A DNA stretch of 34,925 bases from an uncultured Lachnospiraceae bacterium. Lineage in GTDB: Bacteria; Bacillota; Clostridia; Lachnospirales; Lachnospiraceae. Under the pieces are notes generated by a model. That model was not told where the DNA came from. It saw only the letters and a program-made list of their open reading frames with translations, and ran no database searches. The number at the start of each line of letters is the position of its first letter. Position 1 is the first letter of the stretch. This document shows, one piece after another, positions 13,526 through 20,316 of this stretch. The position numbers and the translations under genes were made by a program. The stretch is from NCBI GenBank assembly GCA_947644545.1, contig CANRZW010000037.1, positions 1 through 34,925 on the forward strand, written 5' to 3'.

Positions 13526-13744
13526 TTAAAATTTGAGCGTTGTGATAAAGTCTATGCCGTACTGCATCCCAAAGTCCAACACCGTGATGATTGCTCCGAC
13601 AACGACGGATATGATAACAACCGCAACAGACTGTTTCAAAAGGTCCTCTTTATCAGGCCATACTATTTTCTTAAACTCAGCTTTCACACCATTCCAGAAT
13701 TTTACAAGTTTGGATGTTTTTTCTGATTTTGCAGAATCTGCCAT
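13526..13744 (-). CDS. secE: Preprotein translocase subunit SecE
   Basis: Small essential membrane subunit of the SecYEG channel. The 72-residue product has a charged cytoplasmic N-terminus, the conserved amphipathic segment WNGVKAEFKKIVWPDKEDLL, and one membrane-spanning helix (about residues 38-62), the single-span form typical of Firmicutes. GGAGG precedes the ATG by about 7 bases. Its place between rpmG and nusG is the standard arrangement. Confidence 0.96.
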   Translation of the reverse strand: MADSAKSEKTSKLVKFWNGVKAEFKKIVWPDKEDLLKQSVAVVIISVVVGAIITVLDFGMQYGIDFITTLKF

Positions 13745-13774
13745 GCTAATCCTCCATTCTTATAAAACCCGCAA

Positions 13775-13924
13775 TTATTTTGTCTCCTTATGCAGAGTAT
13801 GTCTCTTACAAAATCTGCAATACTTCTTGGTCTCCATTCTGTCAGGATGAGTCTTCTTATCCTTGGTTGTATTGTAGTTACGCTGTTTGCACTCTGTGCA
13901 TGCTAAAGTGATTCTCGTACGCAT
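13775..13924 (-). CDS. rpmG: 50S ribosomal protein L33 (zinc-ribbon type)
   Basis: A 49-residue protein read directly from the minus strand, beginning [17 protein letters not shown] and ending [11 protein letters not shown]. Two CxxC pairs (residues 9/12 and 36/39) mark the zinc-binding L33 paralogue. GGAGGT lies 6 bases upstream of the ATG. It is the first gene of the rpmG-secE-nusG-rplK-rplA transcript and has a strong promoter about 85 bases upstream. Confidence 0.96.
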   Translation of the reverse strand: MRTRITLACTECKQRNYNTTKDKKTHPDRMETKKYCRFCKRHTLHKETK

Positions 13925-14010
13925 CTTGCTACCTCCACATGTATTCGTCAATCATCTGATCCACTAATTTTAAGCATAAAAAAAAGACCTGAATCTTATC
14001 TCGTGCAAAC

Positions 14011-14039
14011 ACTATAGCATACGAAGTCCTTGAAGTCAA
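14011..14039 (-). promoter_or_regulatory. Sigma-A promoter for rpmG-secE-nusG-rplKA
   Basis: On the minus strand TTGACT (14039-14034), a 17-base spacer and TATAGT (14016-14011), with TGC directly before the -10 giving an extended element. The untranslated leader of about 80 bases contains a run of eight T. The 302-base gap between rpmG and the FliD-like gene holds only this promoter, an AT-rich stretch and the leader of the plus-strand gene. Confidence 0.8.
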
Positions 14040-14154
14040 CTGGTTTCTCTGATTATTATTTGATTTTTTATAAAGATTTCTCTTTATTTTTTCCGGAAAA
14101 CACACGATATATATAAAGAGAAACAAGTACCCGTTTTGATGCTTTGCAGGCTAA

Positions 14155-14220
14155 GGACAGCCCCAAGGAAGTGTCAATGGATCAGGAAACGTACCTGATC
14201 CATTTCAAGGAAGAAAGGAG
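14155..14220 (+). promoter_or_regulatory. GGA-rich hairpin leader of the FliD-like gene (candidate CsrA site)
   Basis: The 5' leader holds a perfect 11-base-pair hairpin (arms 14176-14186 and 14194-14204, loop AAACGTA). It contains six GGA triplets at 14155, 14167, 14179, 14185, 14209 and 14217, the last within the ribosome-binding site AAAGGAGGGG. Repeated GGA, one in a hairpin and one in the Shine-Dalgarno sequence, is the layout of CsrA-repressed flagellar leaders such as hag. No csrA gene is in the window. No clear promoter is seen; CACGATAT at 14103 resembles a SigD -10 but lacks a good -35. Confidence 0.4.
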
Positions 14221-14226
14221 GGGGCT

Positions 14227-15537
14227 ATGTCAAATACGATCAGCACTTTATCAAATGTCTATAATTTCTATATGACTTCCTATGCGCCGAAGTCCAGTTC
14301 GCCCTATGATTCCCATAAGAAAAGCGAACTGCGTCGTGTGTATAATTCCATTGTCAAGATGAATAAGGAGTCTCCTTTATATATTTTGGATACAAGCAGG
14401 AGTTCCCAACAGTTTGCCATCAGTATGAAAGAGAATGCCAGGGAGCTGCGCAACACGATCGCCTCTCTCGGCGGATTGGACGAAGACGAGTTATTAAATA
14501 AGAAGGTAGCCTTTTCCAGCAATGAAGAGATCGCTACTGCAGTTTATATCGGTTCCATGGAGCAGAGTGACAACGCTCCTTCCTATGATATTGAAGTCGA
14601 CCGTCTGGCAACCCCGCAGATCAATATGGGGAAATTCCTTCCGGCGGATGAACCGGTCGCACTGCAGTCTGACACTTATTCTTTCGATGTCAGAATAGAA
14701 GATCTGAATTATGAATTTCAGTTCAGCATCCGCTCTACGGATACCAACCACACGGTGCAATCGCGGCTTGCGCGGCTGATCACCAATTCTAATGTCGGAA
14801 TAACGGCACGGGCTTCTACAGATGAGGACGGCTATTCTTACCTGAGAATGGAATCAAACAATACCGGTGTGAAGAACGGACGAAACCGGATCTTTAATAT
14901 ATCCGATAACAAGACGAGTAAAACTTCCGGCGCGGTAGAGTATTTTGGATTGGATTATATATCTACTCCGCCTTCCAACGCCTCTTTCCTTGTGAACGGC
15001 GAGGAACGAAGTTCCGCTTCCAACCGTATTTCTCTGGACCGCACTTACGAAGTACAACTGACCGGAATCAGCGGCGAAGACGGCGCAACTGCCCACATTG
15101 GTCTTAAGACCGATGTGGATTCTCTGACCGAGAATGTTAACACACTGGTAGACGGCTATAATTCTTTCCTGAATGCCGTATCCGAGTACAAGGAAGATCA
15201 GCCCAAGAGTCAGCGGCTCTTTAATGAAATGAGCGGTGTAGCCAGAGTATATGCCCAGGACCTTACTTCTGTGGGGCTTAATCTGAATCTGGACGGCCGA
15301 CTGGAAGTGGATAACAACACTTTGCGCGAAACCGCCATGAGCGACGATGCCAGGGAAGCCTTTTCTCCCATGAAGAGTTTTACCAACTCCGTTCTGCGCA
15401 AGTCCAATCAGGTAGCGCTCGATCCGATGAATTACGTGAATAACACCATCGTAGCCTATAAGAACCCGGGCAAGAATTTTGCCAGTCCTTATATCACGAG
15501 TGCATACAGCGGAATGATGTTCAATGGCTACTGCTAA
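14227..15537 (+). CDS. FliD-like flagellar filament-cap/hook-associated protein
   Basis: A 436-residue protein with the layout of flagellar axial proteins. A helical N-terminal part (about 1-90) is followed by beta-rich domains (about 100-295). A C-terminal region resembles FliD_C: VNTLVDGYNSFLNAV at about 304-318 matches the family's conserved helix, and GLNLNLDGRLEVD at about 350-362 matches the short hairpin preceding the final helices. The last 35 residues (from NYVNNTIVAYKNPG to SGMMFNGYC) are unlike classical FliD. FliD caps the filament and promotes flagellin polymerisation; here the role is inferred. It lies alone, away from fliS or other fli genes, with its own leader and terminator, so it may be a divergent paralogue. 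Confidence 0.6.
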   Translation: MSNTISTLSNVYNFYMTSYAPKSSSPYDSHKKSELRRVYNSIVKMNKESPLYILDTSRSSQQFAISMKENARELRNTIASLGGLDEDELLNKKVAFSSNEEIATAVYIGSMEQSDNAPSYDIEVDRLATPQINMGKFLPADEPVALQSDTYSFDVRIEDLNYEFQFSIRSTDTNHTVQSRLARLITNSNVGITARASTDEDGYSYLRMESNNTGVKNGRNRIFNISDNKTSKTSGAVEYFGLDYISTPPSNASFLVNGEERSSASNRISLDRTYEVQLTGISGEDGATAHIGLKTDVDSLTENVNTLVDGYNSFLNAVSEYKEDQPKSQRLFNEMSGVARVYAQDLTSVGLNLNLDGRLEVDNNTLRETAMSDDAREAFSPMKSFTNSVLRKSNQVALDPMNYVNNTIVAYKNPGKNFASPYITSAYSGMMFNGYC

Positions 15538-15589
15538 TACAAAGCGAACAAAGCTCTTATAAGTTATGAGTTTGTCGGGGAAGCATCCT

Positions 15590-15635
15590 GAAACGCCCTC
15601 AGATTTGCGAAACAAATCTGAAGGCGTTTCTTTTT
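15590..15635 (+). terminator. Strong intrinsic terminator after the FliD-like gene
   Basis: An 18-position stem with one mismatch (15590-15607 against 15613-15630), a five-base loop CGAAA, and TTTTT directly after. It ends five bases before the stop codon of the convergent carboxyltransferase gene. No T-run follows on the minus strand, so it is mainly one-directional. Confidence 0.9.
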
Positions 15636-15639
15636 CTGC

Positions 15640-17256
15640 CTATAAAGGAATATTCCCATGCTTCTTCTTCGGTCCTTCCTCCTGCTTGTTCTTAAGTCCG
15701 CGCAGCGCTTTCACAAGCGCCTCTCTCGTCTCCTCCGGCTTAATGACCTCATTGACATATCCTCTGGCCGCCGCCACATAAGGGTTCAGGAACCGCTCTT
15801 CATACTCCGCCTTGCACTGCGCCCGCATGGCTGCCGGATCCGCAGCATTCTTGATCTTTCGCTTAAAGGCAATATTGACTGCCCCGTCAGCGCCCATGAC
15901 CGCAATCTCCGCGATCGGCCACGCATAGACAATATCCGCACCCATTTCTTTGGAATTCATGGCAATGTAAGCACCGCCGTAGGCTTTACGCATGATCAGT
16001 GAGATCTTCGGAACCGTTGCTTCCGAATAGGCATACAGTATCTTGGCTCCATGGCGGATGATCCCGTTATGCTCCTGTGCCGTGCCGGGCAGAAAGGCCG
16101 GAACATCGATCAGCGTGATCAGCGGAATATTGAAGCAGTCACAGAACCGGATAAATCTGGCGATCTTATCCGACGCGTGGTAATCCAGAGATCCTCCCAT
16201 GGAGTTGGGCTGATTGGCCACAATTCCCACGACTCTTCCTTCCATTCTGCAAAAGCCCACCACCGCGTTGGTCGCAAATTCCTTCTGCACTTCAAAGAAA
16301 CTTGCCTCATCCACGATACAATCTATCACTTCCTTCACATCATATGCATGACGGGAATTATCCGGCACAATATCCATGATCTTCGCCGCTTTGGCCTTCA
16401 TGGCAGACGACACCTTACCATTATCCACCCTGCCGAATACCTTGCCGACCTTCGGCAGAATGCTCTGCCGTTCCTTATTATTGATGACGGGCGGTCTCTC
16501 CGTCCAGTTTCCCGGCAGATAGGACAACAGTTTGCGCACTCCCATCAGGCACTCATTTTCCGTCTCATAAGTGAAGTGCGATACTCCGCTCTTCTTCGCA
16601 TGTACCTGGGCGCCGCCAAGCTCCTCCACCGACACCTCTTCATTGATCACCGTTTTCACAACATTCGGCCCGGTAATAAACATCTTGGAGATATCTTTCA
16701 CCATAAAAATAAAATCACAGATGGCCGGCGCATAACATGCTCCGCCGGAACAGGGGCCCAAAATCACCGCGATCTGCGGGATGACGCCGGACGCCTTCGT
16801 ATGCCGCAGAAACATGCCGCTGTATCCGCTCAGCGAAGAGATACCCTCCTCTATCCTGGCGCCGCCGCTGTCGTTGATGCAGATCAGAGGCGCTTTCATT
16901 TCCATCGCCATATCCTGGATCCGACAAATCTTAAAAGAATGATATTCCCCCAAAGTACCGCCGATCACGGTAAAATCTTCACTCGCCACAAACACCTGAC
17001 GCCCGTCGATCTCCCCATACCCTGTCACTACGCCATCTCCCGGCACTCTTCTCTTATCCAGATCAAAATCATCAATCCTGGACTCCAGAAAGCCGTCTAC
17101 CTCTACGAAAGTGCCCGGATCGAGCAGGACTTCGATTCTCTCCCGCGCCGTCATCTTTCCTATGGCATGCTGCTTATCGATTCGGTTCTGACCACCGCCT
17201 AACAGAGCCTTCGCTCTCCTGTTATCCAAATCCTTAATAGCCTCGTTCCAGTTCAT
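15640..17256 (-). CDS. Acyl-CoA carboxylase carboxyltransferase (beta) subunit
   Basis: Carboxyltransferase component of a biotin-dependent acyl-CoA carboxylase of the PccB/MmdA type (538 residues, the usual size). The N-terminal crotonase-like half includes MTARERIEVLLDPGTF, the oxyanion-hole motif SGGARIEEG and GPCSGGACYAPA. The C-terminal half includes FLPGTAQEHNGIIRHGAKIL and RKAYGGAYIAMNSKEMGAD. In the family it moves a carboxyl group from carboxybiotin to acetyl- or propionyl-CoA. The usual PGTDQE reads PGTAQE here. No biotin carboxylase, biotin carrier or decarboxylase gene is adjacent, so the complex partners lie elsewhere. The start is the ATG with AGGAGG just upstream; an ATG seven codons earlier places that site inside the gene. 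A FabT-like site suggests lipid-linked regulation. Confidence 0.92.
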   Translation of the reverse strand: MNWNEAIKDLDNRRAKALLGGGQNRIDKQHAIGKMTARERIEVLLDPGTFVEVDGFLESRIDDFDLDKRRVPGDGVVTGYGEIDGRQVFVASEDFTVIGGTLGEYHSFKICRIQDMAMEMKAPLICINDSGGARIEEGISSLSGYSGMFLRHTKASGVIPQIAVILGPCSGGACYAPAICDFIFMVKDISKMFITGPNVVKTVINEEVSVEELGGAQVHAKKSGVSHFTYETENECLMGVRKLLSYLPGNWTERPPVINNKERQSILPKVGKVFGRVDNGKVSSAMKAKAAKIMDIVPDNSRHAYDVKEVIDCIVDEASFFEVQKEFATNAVVGFCRMEGRVVGIVANQPNSMGGSLDYHASDKIARFIRFCDCFNIPLITLIDVPAFLPGTAQEHNGIIRHGAKILYAYSEATVPKISLIMRKAYGGAYIAMNSKEMGADIVYAWPIAEIAVMGADGAVNIAFKRKIKNAADPAAMRAQCKAEYEERFLNPYVAAARGYVNEVIKPEETREALVKALRGLKNKQEEGPKKKHGNIPL

Positions 17257-17390
17257 AGCTCCTCCTGATATCCACATCTTTTTTCGGTTAACAATTCCGC
17301 AGCAATCACCCCACCCGGCTCATCACTTGCGGAAATACACTGTTCCATTCCAGCTTTTTTATTGCAATTCAAATCATTTGATTGTCCAAT

Positions 17391-17407
17391 ACTTTGATAA
17401 TCAAACT
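17391..17407 (-). promoter_or_regulatory. FabT-like palindromic operator in the carboxyltransferase leader
   Basis: The minus-strand sequence AGTTTGATTATCAAAGT is a perfect TTTGAT-N-ATCAAA palindrome. It is close to the published FabT box ANTTTGATTATCAAATT used by MarR-type regulators of fatty-acid genes in Firmicutes. It covers about +4 to +20 of the predicted transcript, a good repressor position. A second palindrome of the same bases in opposite order (TCAAAT-C-ATTTGA, plus strand) lies at 17369-17381. Confidence 0.55.
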
Positions 17408-17417
17408 ATAATTCTGT

Positions 17418-17446
17418 ATTATAGGCAGAGTCCCGATTCTTGTCAA
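17418..17446 (-). promoter_or_regulatory. Perfect-consensus sigma-A promoter for the carboxyltransferase gene
   Basis: On the minus strand TTGACA (17446-17441), exactly 17 bases, then TATAAT (17423-17418). The start site is expected near 17411, about 155 bases before the start codon. A perfect consensus normally gives high basal activity, which makes negative control by the adjacent palindromes likely. Confidence 0.9.
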
Positions 17447-17455
17447 GACTCTGCC
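17424..17455. repeat. Nine-base inverted repeat bracketing the -35 element
   Basis: GGCAGAGTC (17424-17432) and GACTCTGCC (17447-17455) are perfect reverse complements separated by 14 bases. One arm abuts the -10 hexamer and the other directly precedes the -35 hexamer, so the arms enclose the -35. No T-run follows, which argues against a terminator and for an operator. The regulator is unknown. Confidence 0.5.
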
Positions 17456-17482
17456 CGGAAAAATTTAAACAACAACCGATTT

Positions 17483-18622
17483 TTACTGCAGCTCACACTC
17501 CACCGCCTGAAGTGCAGCCTCGATCACCTTATCCATGTCATAATACTTATACTGTCCCAGACGGCCCCCGAACAGAATATGTCTCTGTGTCTGCGCCATC
17601 TCCCGATACTTCTCTAATAAGGTATTGTTCTTCCCGTCATTGACAGGATAATAGGGTTCGTCCCCTTCCTGCCACTCGGCCGGATATTCTCTTGTGATCA
17701 CGGTTCCCTTCTGTGTCCCGAACTCGAAATGTTTATGTTCTATCACTCTGGTATAGGGAACCTCTCTCTGCGTGTAATTGACCACCGCATTTCCCTGATA
17801 ATTATCACATTCGGGCAGTGTCTCCGTCTCAAACCGCAAAGAACGGTATTCCAGATGCCCCAGACTATAGTTGAAATATTCGTCCAACATGCCCGTGTAG
17901 ACGACCTTTCCATAGGTATTGCCCTCATGGTCACAAACCGATACGCCATGCTGCGTTTCCTTCTCTATGGCAAAATCCCGGTAAGAGATTCCGGTCCGCA
18001 CCTCAATGCCCTGCAGCATGTTCTCTACCATAACGGTATATCCCCCGATCGGAATTCCCTGATACCGGTCATTGAAGTAATTATTGTCAAAAGTAAACCG
18101 CAGAGGAAGCCGCTTGATAATGAAGGCCGGCAGTTCCTTACAGTCCCGCCCCCACTGCTTCTCGGTATACCCCTTCACCAGCTTCTCATAGACATCCGTG
18201 CCTACTAAAGAAAGCGCCTGCTCTTCCAGGTTCTGAGGCTGCGTGATGTGCAGATCCGCAATCTGTTCCGCAATCTTGTTTCTGGCCTGTTCAGGACTTA
18301 CGATGCCCCACATCTTACTGAATGTATTCATATTAAAGGGAAGATTGTACAACTCTCCCTTATAATATGCGATCGGTGAATTGATATAGTGATTAAACTC
18401 GGCAAACCTGTTCACGTAGTCCCATATCTTTCGATCAGACGTGTGAAAAATATGCGCCCCATACTTATGCACATGGATATCCAATACCTGCTCCGTATAG
18501 ATATTCCCGGCGATATGTTCCCGCCTGTCGATCACAAGCACCCGCTTGCCATGCTGTGCCATCTCTCTGGCAAAAACCGCACCATACAGTCCTGCCCCCA
18601 CGATCAAATAATCATACTGCAT
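17483..18622 (-). CDS. glf: UDP-galactopyranose mutase
   Basis: Flavoenzyme converting UDP-galactopyranose to UDP-galactofuranose, the donor for galactofuranose in surface glycans. The 379-residue length is typical. The N-terminal FAD-binding Rossmann motif is IVGAGLYGAVFA (about 7-18). The conserved RREHIAGNIY and KYGAHIFHTSD segments are visible, as are YTEKQWGRD (about 172-180) and the C-terminal GRLGQYKYYDMDKVI (about 353-367), all hallmarks of bacterial Glf. It overlaps the upstream regulator in a TAATG arrangement (stop and start share one A), so the two are translationally linked. It lies next to the glycosyltransferase island, for which it may supply a donor sugar. Confidence 0.96.
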   Translation of the reverse strand: MQYDYLIVGAGLYGAVFAREMAQHGKRVLVIDRREHIAGNIYTEQVLDIHVHKYGAHIFHTSDRKIWDYVNRFAEFNHYINSPIAYYKGELYNLPFNMNTFSKMWGIVSPEQARNKIAEQIADLHITQPQNLEEQALSLVGTDVYEKLVKGYTEKQWGRDCKELPAFIIKRLPLRFTFDNNYFNDRYQGIPIGGYTVMVENMLQGIEVRTGISYRDFAIEKETQHGVSVCDHEGNTYGKVVYTGMLDEYFNYSLGHLEYRSLRFETETLPECDNYQGNAVVNYTQREVPYTRVIEHKHFEFGTQKGTVITREYPAEWQEGDEPYYPVNDGKNNTLLEKYREMAQTQRHILFGGRLGQYKYYDMDKVIEAALQAVECELQ

Positions 18623-18966
18623 TAGTTTTCCTCGACCGCCTTATATTTGTCCAGCTGCGCATAGTCTTCCATCAGTTCCAATGCTTTCTTGCGGCCCGTC
18701 TTATTCAGCTTCACATAATACTGCATCACACGGTTTTCCATGATCTTACTTCCAAGCACGCTCTTCTGGTTAAGAGGCGTAAAGTCAACAGGATTCAGGT
18801 TCAGTTTGTCACACATTCTGATCACAGTACCATACGCCATCCCCTCGATTCCTCTGTCCAGTGCAGTAACCAGTGTAGAGTATGGGATCTCCATCTCAAT
18901 AGCGAACTGTCTGACACTCTTGTACTGTTTCAAAATTTCTGCCTTCAAAATCTCTGCCTTTGTCAT
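18622..18966 (-). CDS. Small Cro/C1-type helix-turn-helix protein
   Basis: A 114-residue protein whose first 60 residues contain a likely DNA-binding helix-turn-helix: KSVRQFAIEMEIPYSTLVTA (about 16-35) resembles the helix-turn-helix of Cro/C1-like regulators, followed by GTVIRMCDKLNLNPVDF. The C-terminal part (NKTGRKKALELMEDYAQL) is helical. AGGAGG precedes the ATG by 8 bases. It is the first gene of a two-gene unit with glf. An inverted repeat in its own upstream region may be its operator. The regulator role is inferred from the fold. Confidence 0.75.
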   Translation of the reverse strand: MTKAEILKAEILKQYKSVRQFAIEMEIPYSTLVTALDRGIEGMAYGTVIRMCDKLNLNPVDFTPLNQKSVLGSKIMENRVMQYYVKLNKTGRKKALELMEDYAQLDKYKAVEEN

Positions 18967-18990
18967 AGTAGTCCCTCCTATAATGTACGA

Positions 18991-19020
18991 TTGTGGTTAT
19001 TTTTTTACAGTTTACCACAA
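18991..19020. promoter_or_regulatory. Inverted repeat upstream of the HTH-glf operon
   Basis: TTGTGGT (18991-18997) and ACCACAA (19014-19020) are perfect inverted arms separated by 16 AT-rich bases, 25-54 bases before the HTH start codon. The position suits an autoregulatory operator. No strong -10/-35 pair is evident on the minus strand here. The rest of the gap to 19254 is AT-rich and holds only the plus-strand promoter. Confidence 0.35.
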
Positions 19021-19189
19021 ACTCTTGCGAAAAGGAACCACCAAACTCGAATTTTTAACGGTATTTCGTCTTCATCGTCACTATGTCGGTTTTTTTAGTT
19101 TTTTTTTGTAAAAAATAACCAGAACTTTCCGCTTGCTTTTTTCTACAAAAAATGTTAGTTTCCTACGATCCCGACCGCACAAAAAAATA

Positions 19190-19218
19190 TTGTCGTAACA
19201 TAGATAAAATGCTAATAT
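19190..19218 (+). promoter_or_regulatory. Probable sigma-A promoter for the plus-strand glycosyltransferase operon
   Basis: TTGTCG (19190-19195), a 17-base spacer and TAATAT (19213-19218). The start site would be near 19225, leaving a 30-base leader with AGAGGTGA before the first ATG. It is the only convincing promoter seen ahead of the five-gene operon. Confidence 0.55.
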
Positions 19219-19254
19219 GAATAGTAGGAATGAATAAAGTAAAGAGGTGAACCC

Positions 19255-20316
19255 ATGCTCCCTGTTTCGGTATGCATGATTGCAAAAAATGAAGATAATC
19301 ATATAGAAGAATGTTTGAAGAGGCTTCGTCCCTGCAAATTCGAGATCGTCGTTGTGGACACCGGCTCCGTAGACAGAACGGTAGAGATCGCTCGGAAATA
19401 TACCGATAAAGTCTTTCATTTTGCCTGGTGTGACGACTTCAGCGCCGCCAGGAATTTTTCTATTCAGCAGGCGTCCAACGACTGGGTACTGGTCATAGAC
19501 TGCGATGAATACCTGGAGAATGTGAATCTGGCGGAACTGGAGGAATCCCTGGCGGACAACAGCCGCAGTGTCGGCATGATCGTCCGCAACAACCCCTACA
19601 TCATTCAGGGTGTCCGCTCTATCATGTCGGAACGCATCGGCAGGCTTTTTCATAAACATTACTGCCATTATGAAGGATCCATCCACGAGCAGGTCTGCAC
19701 GCTGGATGGCCGGGAACCGAAATCTTTCCGGATCCCGCTGACCTTTTATCATGAAGGCTACGTAACCGAATCAGACAAGCGTATGCGCGCCACCCGTAAT
19801 CTGGAAATGCTGCTGCATGATCTGGATCTCAAGGGACCAAGTCCCTACATCTATTTCCAGCTCGGGCAGAATTATATCTCCCTGAACGATCTGGATAAGG
19901 CTTCCTACTATTATCAGAAGGGCCTGGAAATGGATGCCGATCCGAAATCCGCATTCGTGCAGAGCATGACCGAGACATACGGATACTGCCTGCTGGAATT
20001 GGCTAAGTATGACCTTGCCATGAAGCTGCAGGAGAAATATGAGATTTTCTCCCACCGGGCGGATTTCGTCTACCTGATGGGTATGCTCTATATGAAAAGA
20101 GGCTGTTATGCCAAGGCAATCGATGAATTCCGCAAAGCGACTACGCTTTCAACCTGTTCCCGCAAAGGCGTGAACAGTTATCGGGCGAATTACAATATTG
20201 CCTCCATCTATGAAAGTACAGGACAGTTCGAGGAAGCCAGAAATTACTATCAGAAATGCGGAGATTACGAACCCGCTGTCAGAAAGCTTAAGGAAATGAA
20301 GGTGAGTTCATGCTAA
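19255..20316 (+). CDS. SunS-like GT2 glycosyltransferase with TPR domain (paralogue A)
   Basis: Family 2 glycosyltransferase of the SunS-like type. The N-terminal GT-A domain (about 1-180) has VSVCMIAKNEDNHIEECL for nucleotide binding, VVVDTGSVDRTVEIA, WCDDFSAARN and the metal-binding motif DCDE (82-85). The C-terminal part (about 190-350) consists of tetratricopeptide-like helices, for example PYIYFQLGQNYISLNDLDKA and ANYNIASIYESTGQFEEARN. In related proteins the TPR part binds a protein acceptor, so protein glycosylation is plausible. The start has AGAGGTGA upstream. Its stop overlaps the next gene by seven bases. The sugar and acceptor are unknown. Confidence 0.85.
   Translation: MLPVSVCMIAKNEDNHIEECLKRLRPCKFEIVVVDTGSVDRTVEIARKYTDKVFHFAWCDDFSAARNFSIQQASNDWVLVIDCDEYLENVNLAELEESLADNSRSVGMIVRNNPYIIQGVRSIMSERIGRLFHKHYCHYEGSIHEQVCTLDGREPKSFRIPLTFYHEGYVTESDKRMRATRNLEMLLHDLDLKGPSPYIYFQLGQNYISLNDLDKASYYYQKGLEMDADPKSAFVQSMTETYGYCLLELAKYDLAMKLQEKYEIFSHRADFVYLMGMLYMKRGCYAKAIDEFRKATTLSTCSRKGVNSYRANYNIASIYESTGQFEEARNYYQKCGDYEPAVRKLKEMKVSSC

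Noticed and set aside
14071..14110. SigD (sigma-28) promoter upstream of the FliD-like gene
   Set aside because: TAAA is present and CACGATAT resembles a -10, but no pair has the 15-16-base spacing, so it is not listed as a feature.
14854..15615. Minus-strand open frame of 253 codons opposite the FliD-like gene
   Set aside because: It runs through the strong plus-strand terminator and has no start signals; the plus-strand gene has a ribosome-binding site and family motifs.
19000..19254. Mobile-element end or attachment site at the left edge of the glycosyltransferase island
   Set aside because: The stretch is AT-rich, but no integrase, transposase, tRNA or matching direct repeat at the right edge was found.
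19081..19752. Minus-strand open frame of 223 codons overlapping GT2-TPR paralogue A
   Set aside because: It is antisense to a gene with clear family motifs, has no ribosome-binding site, and its product shows no recognisable pattern.
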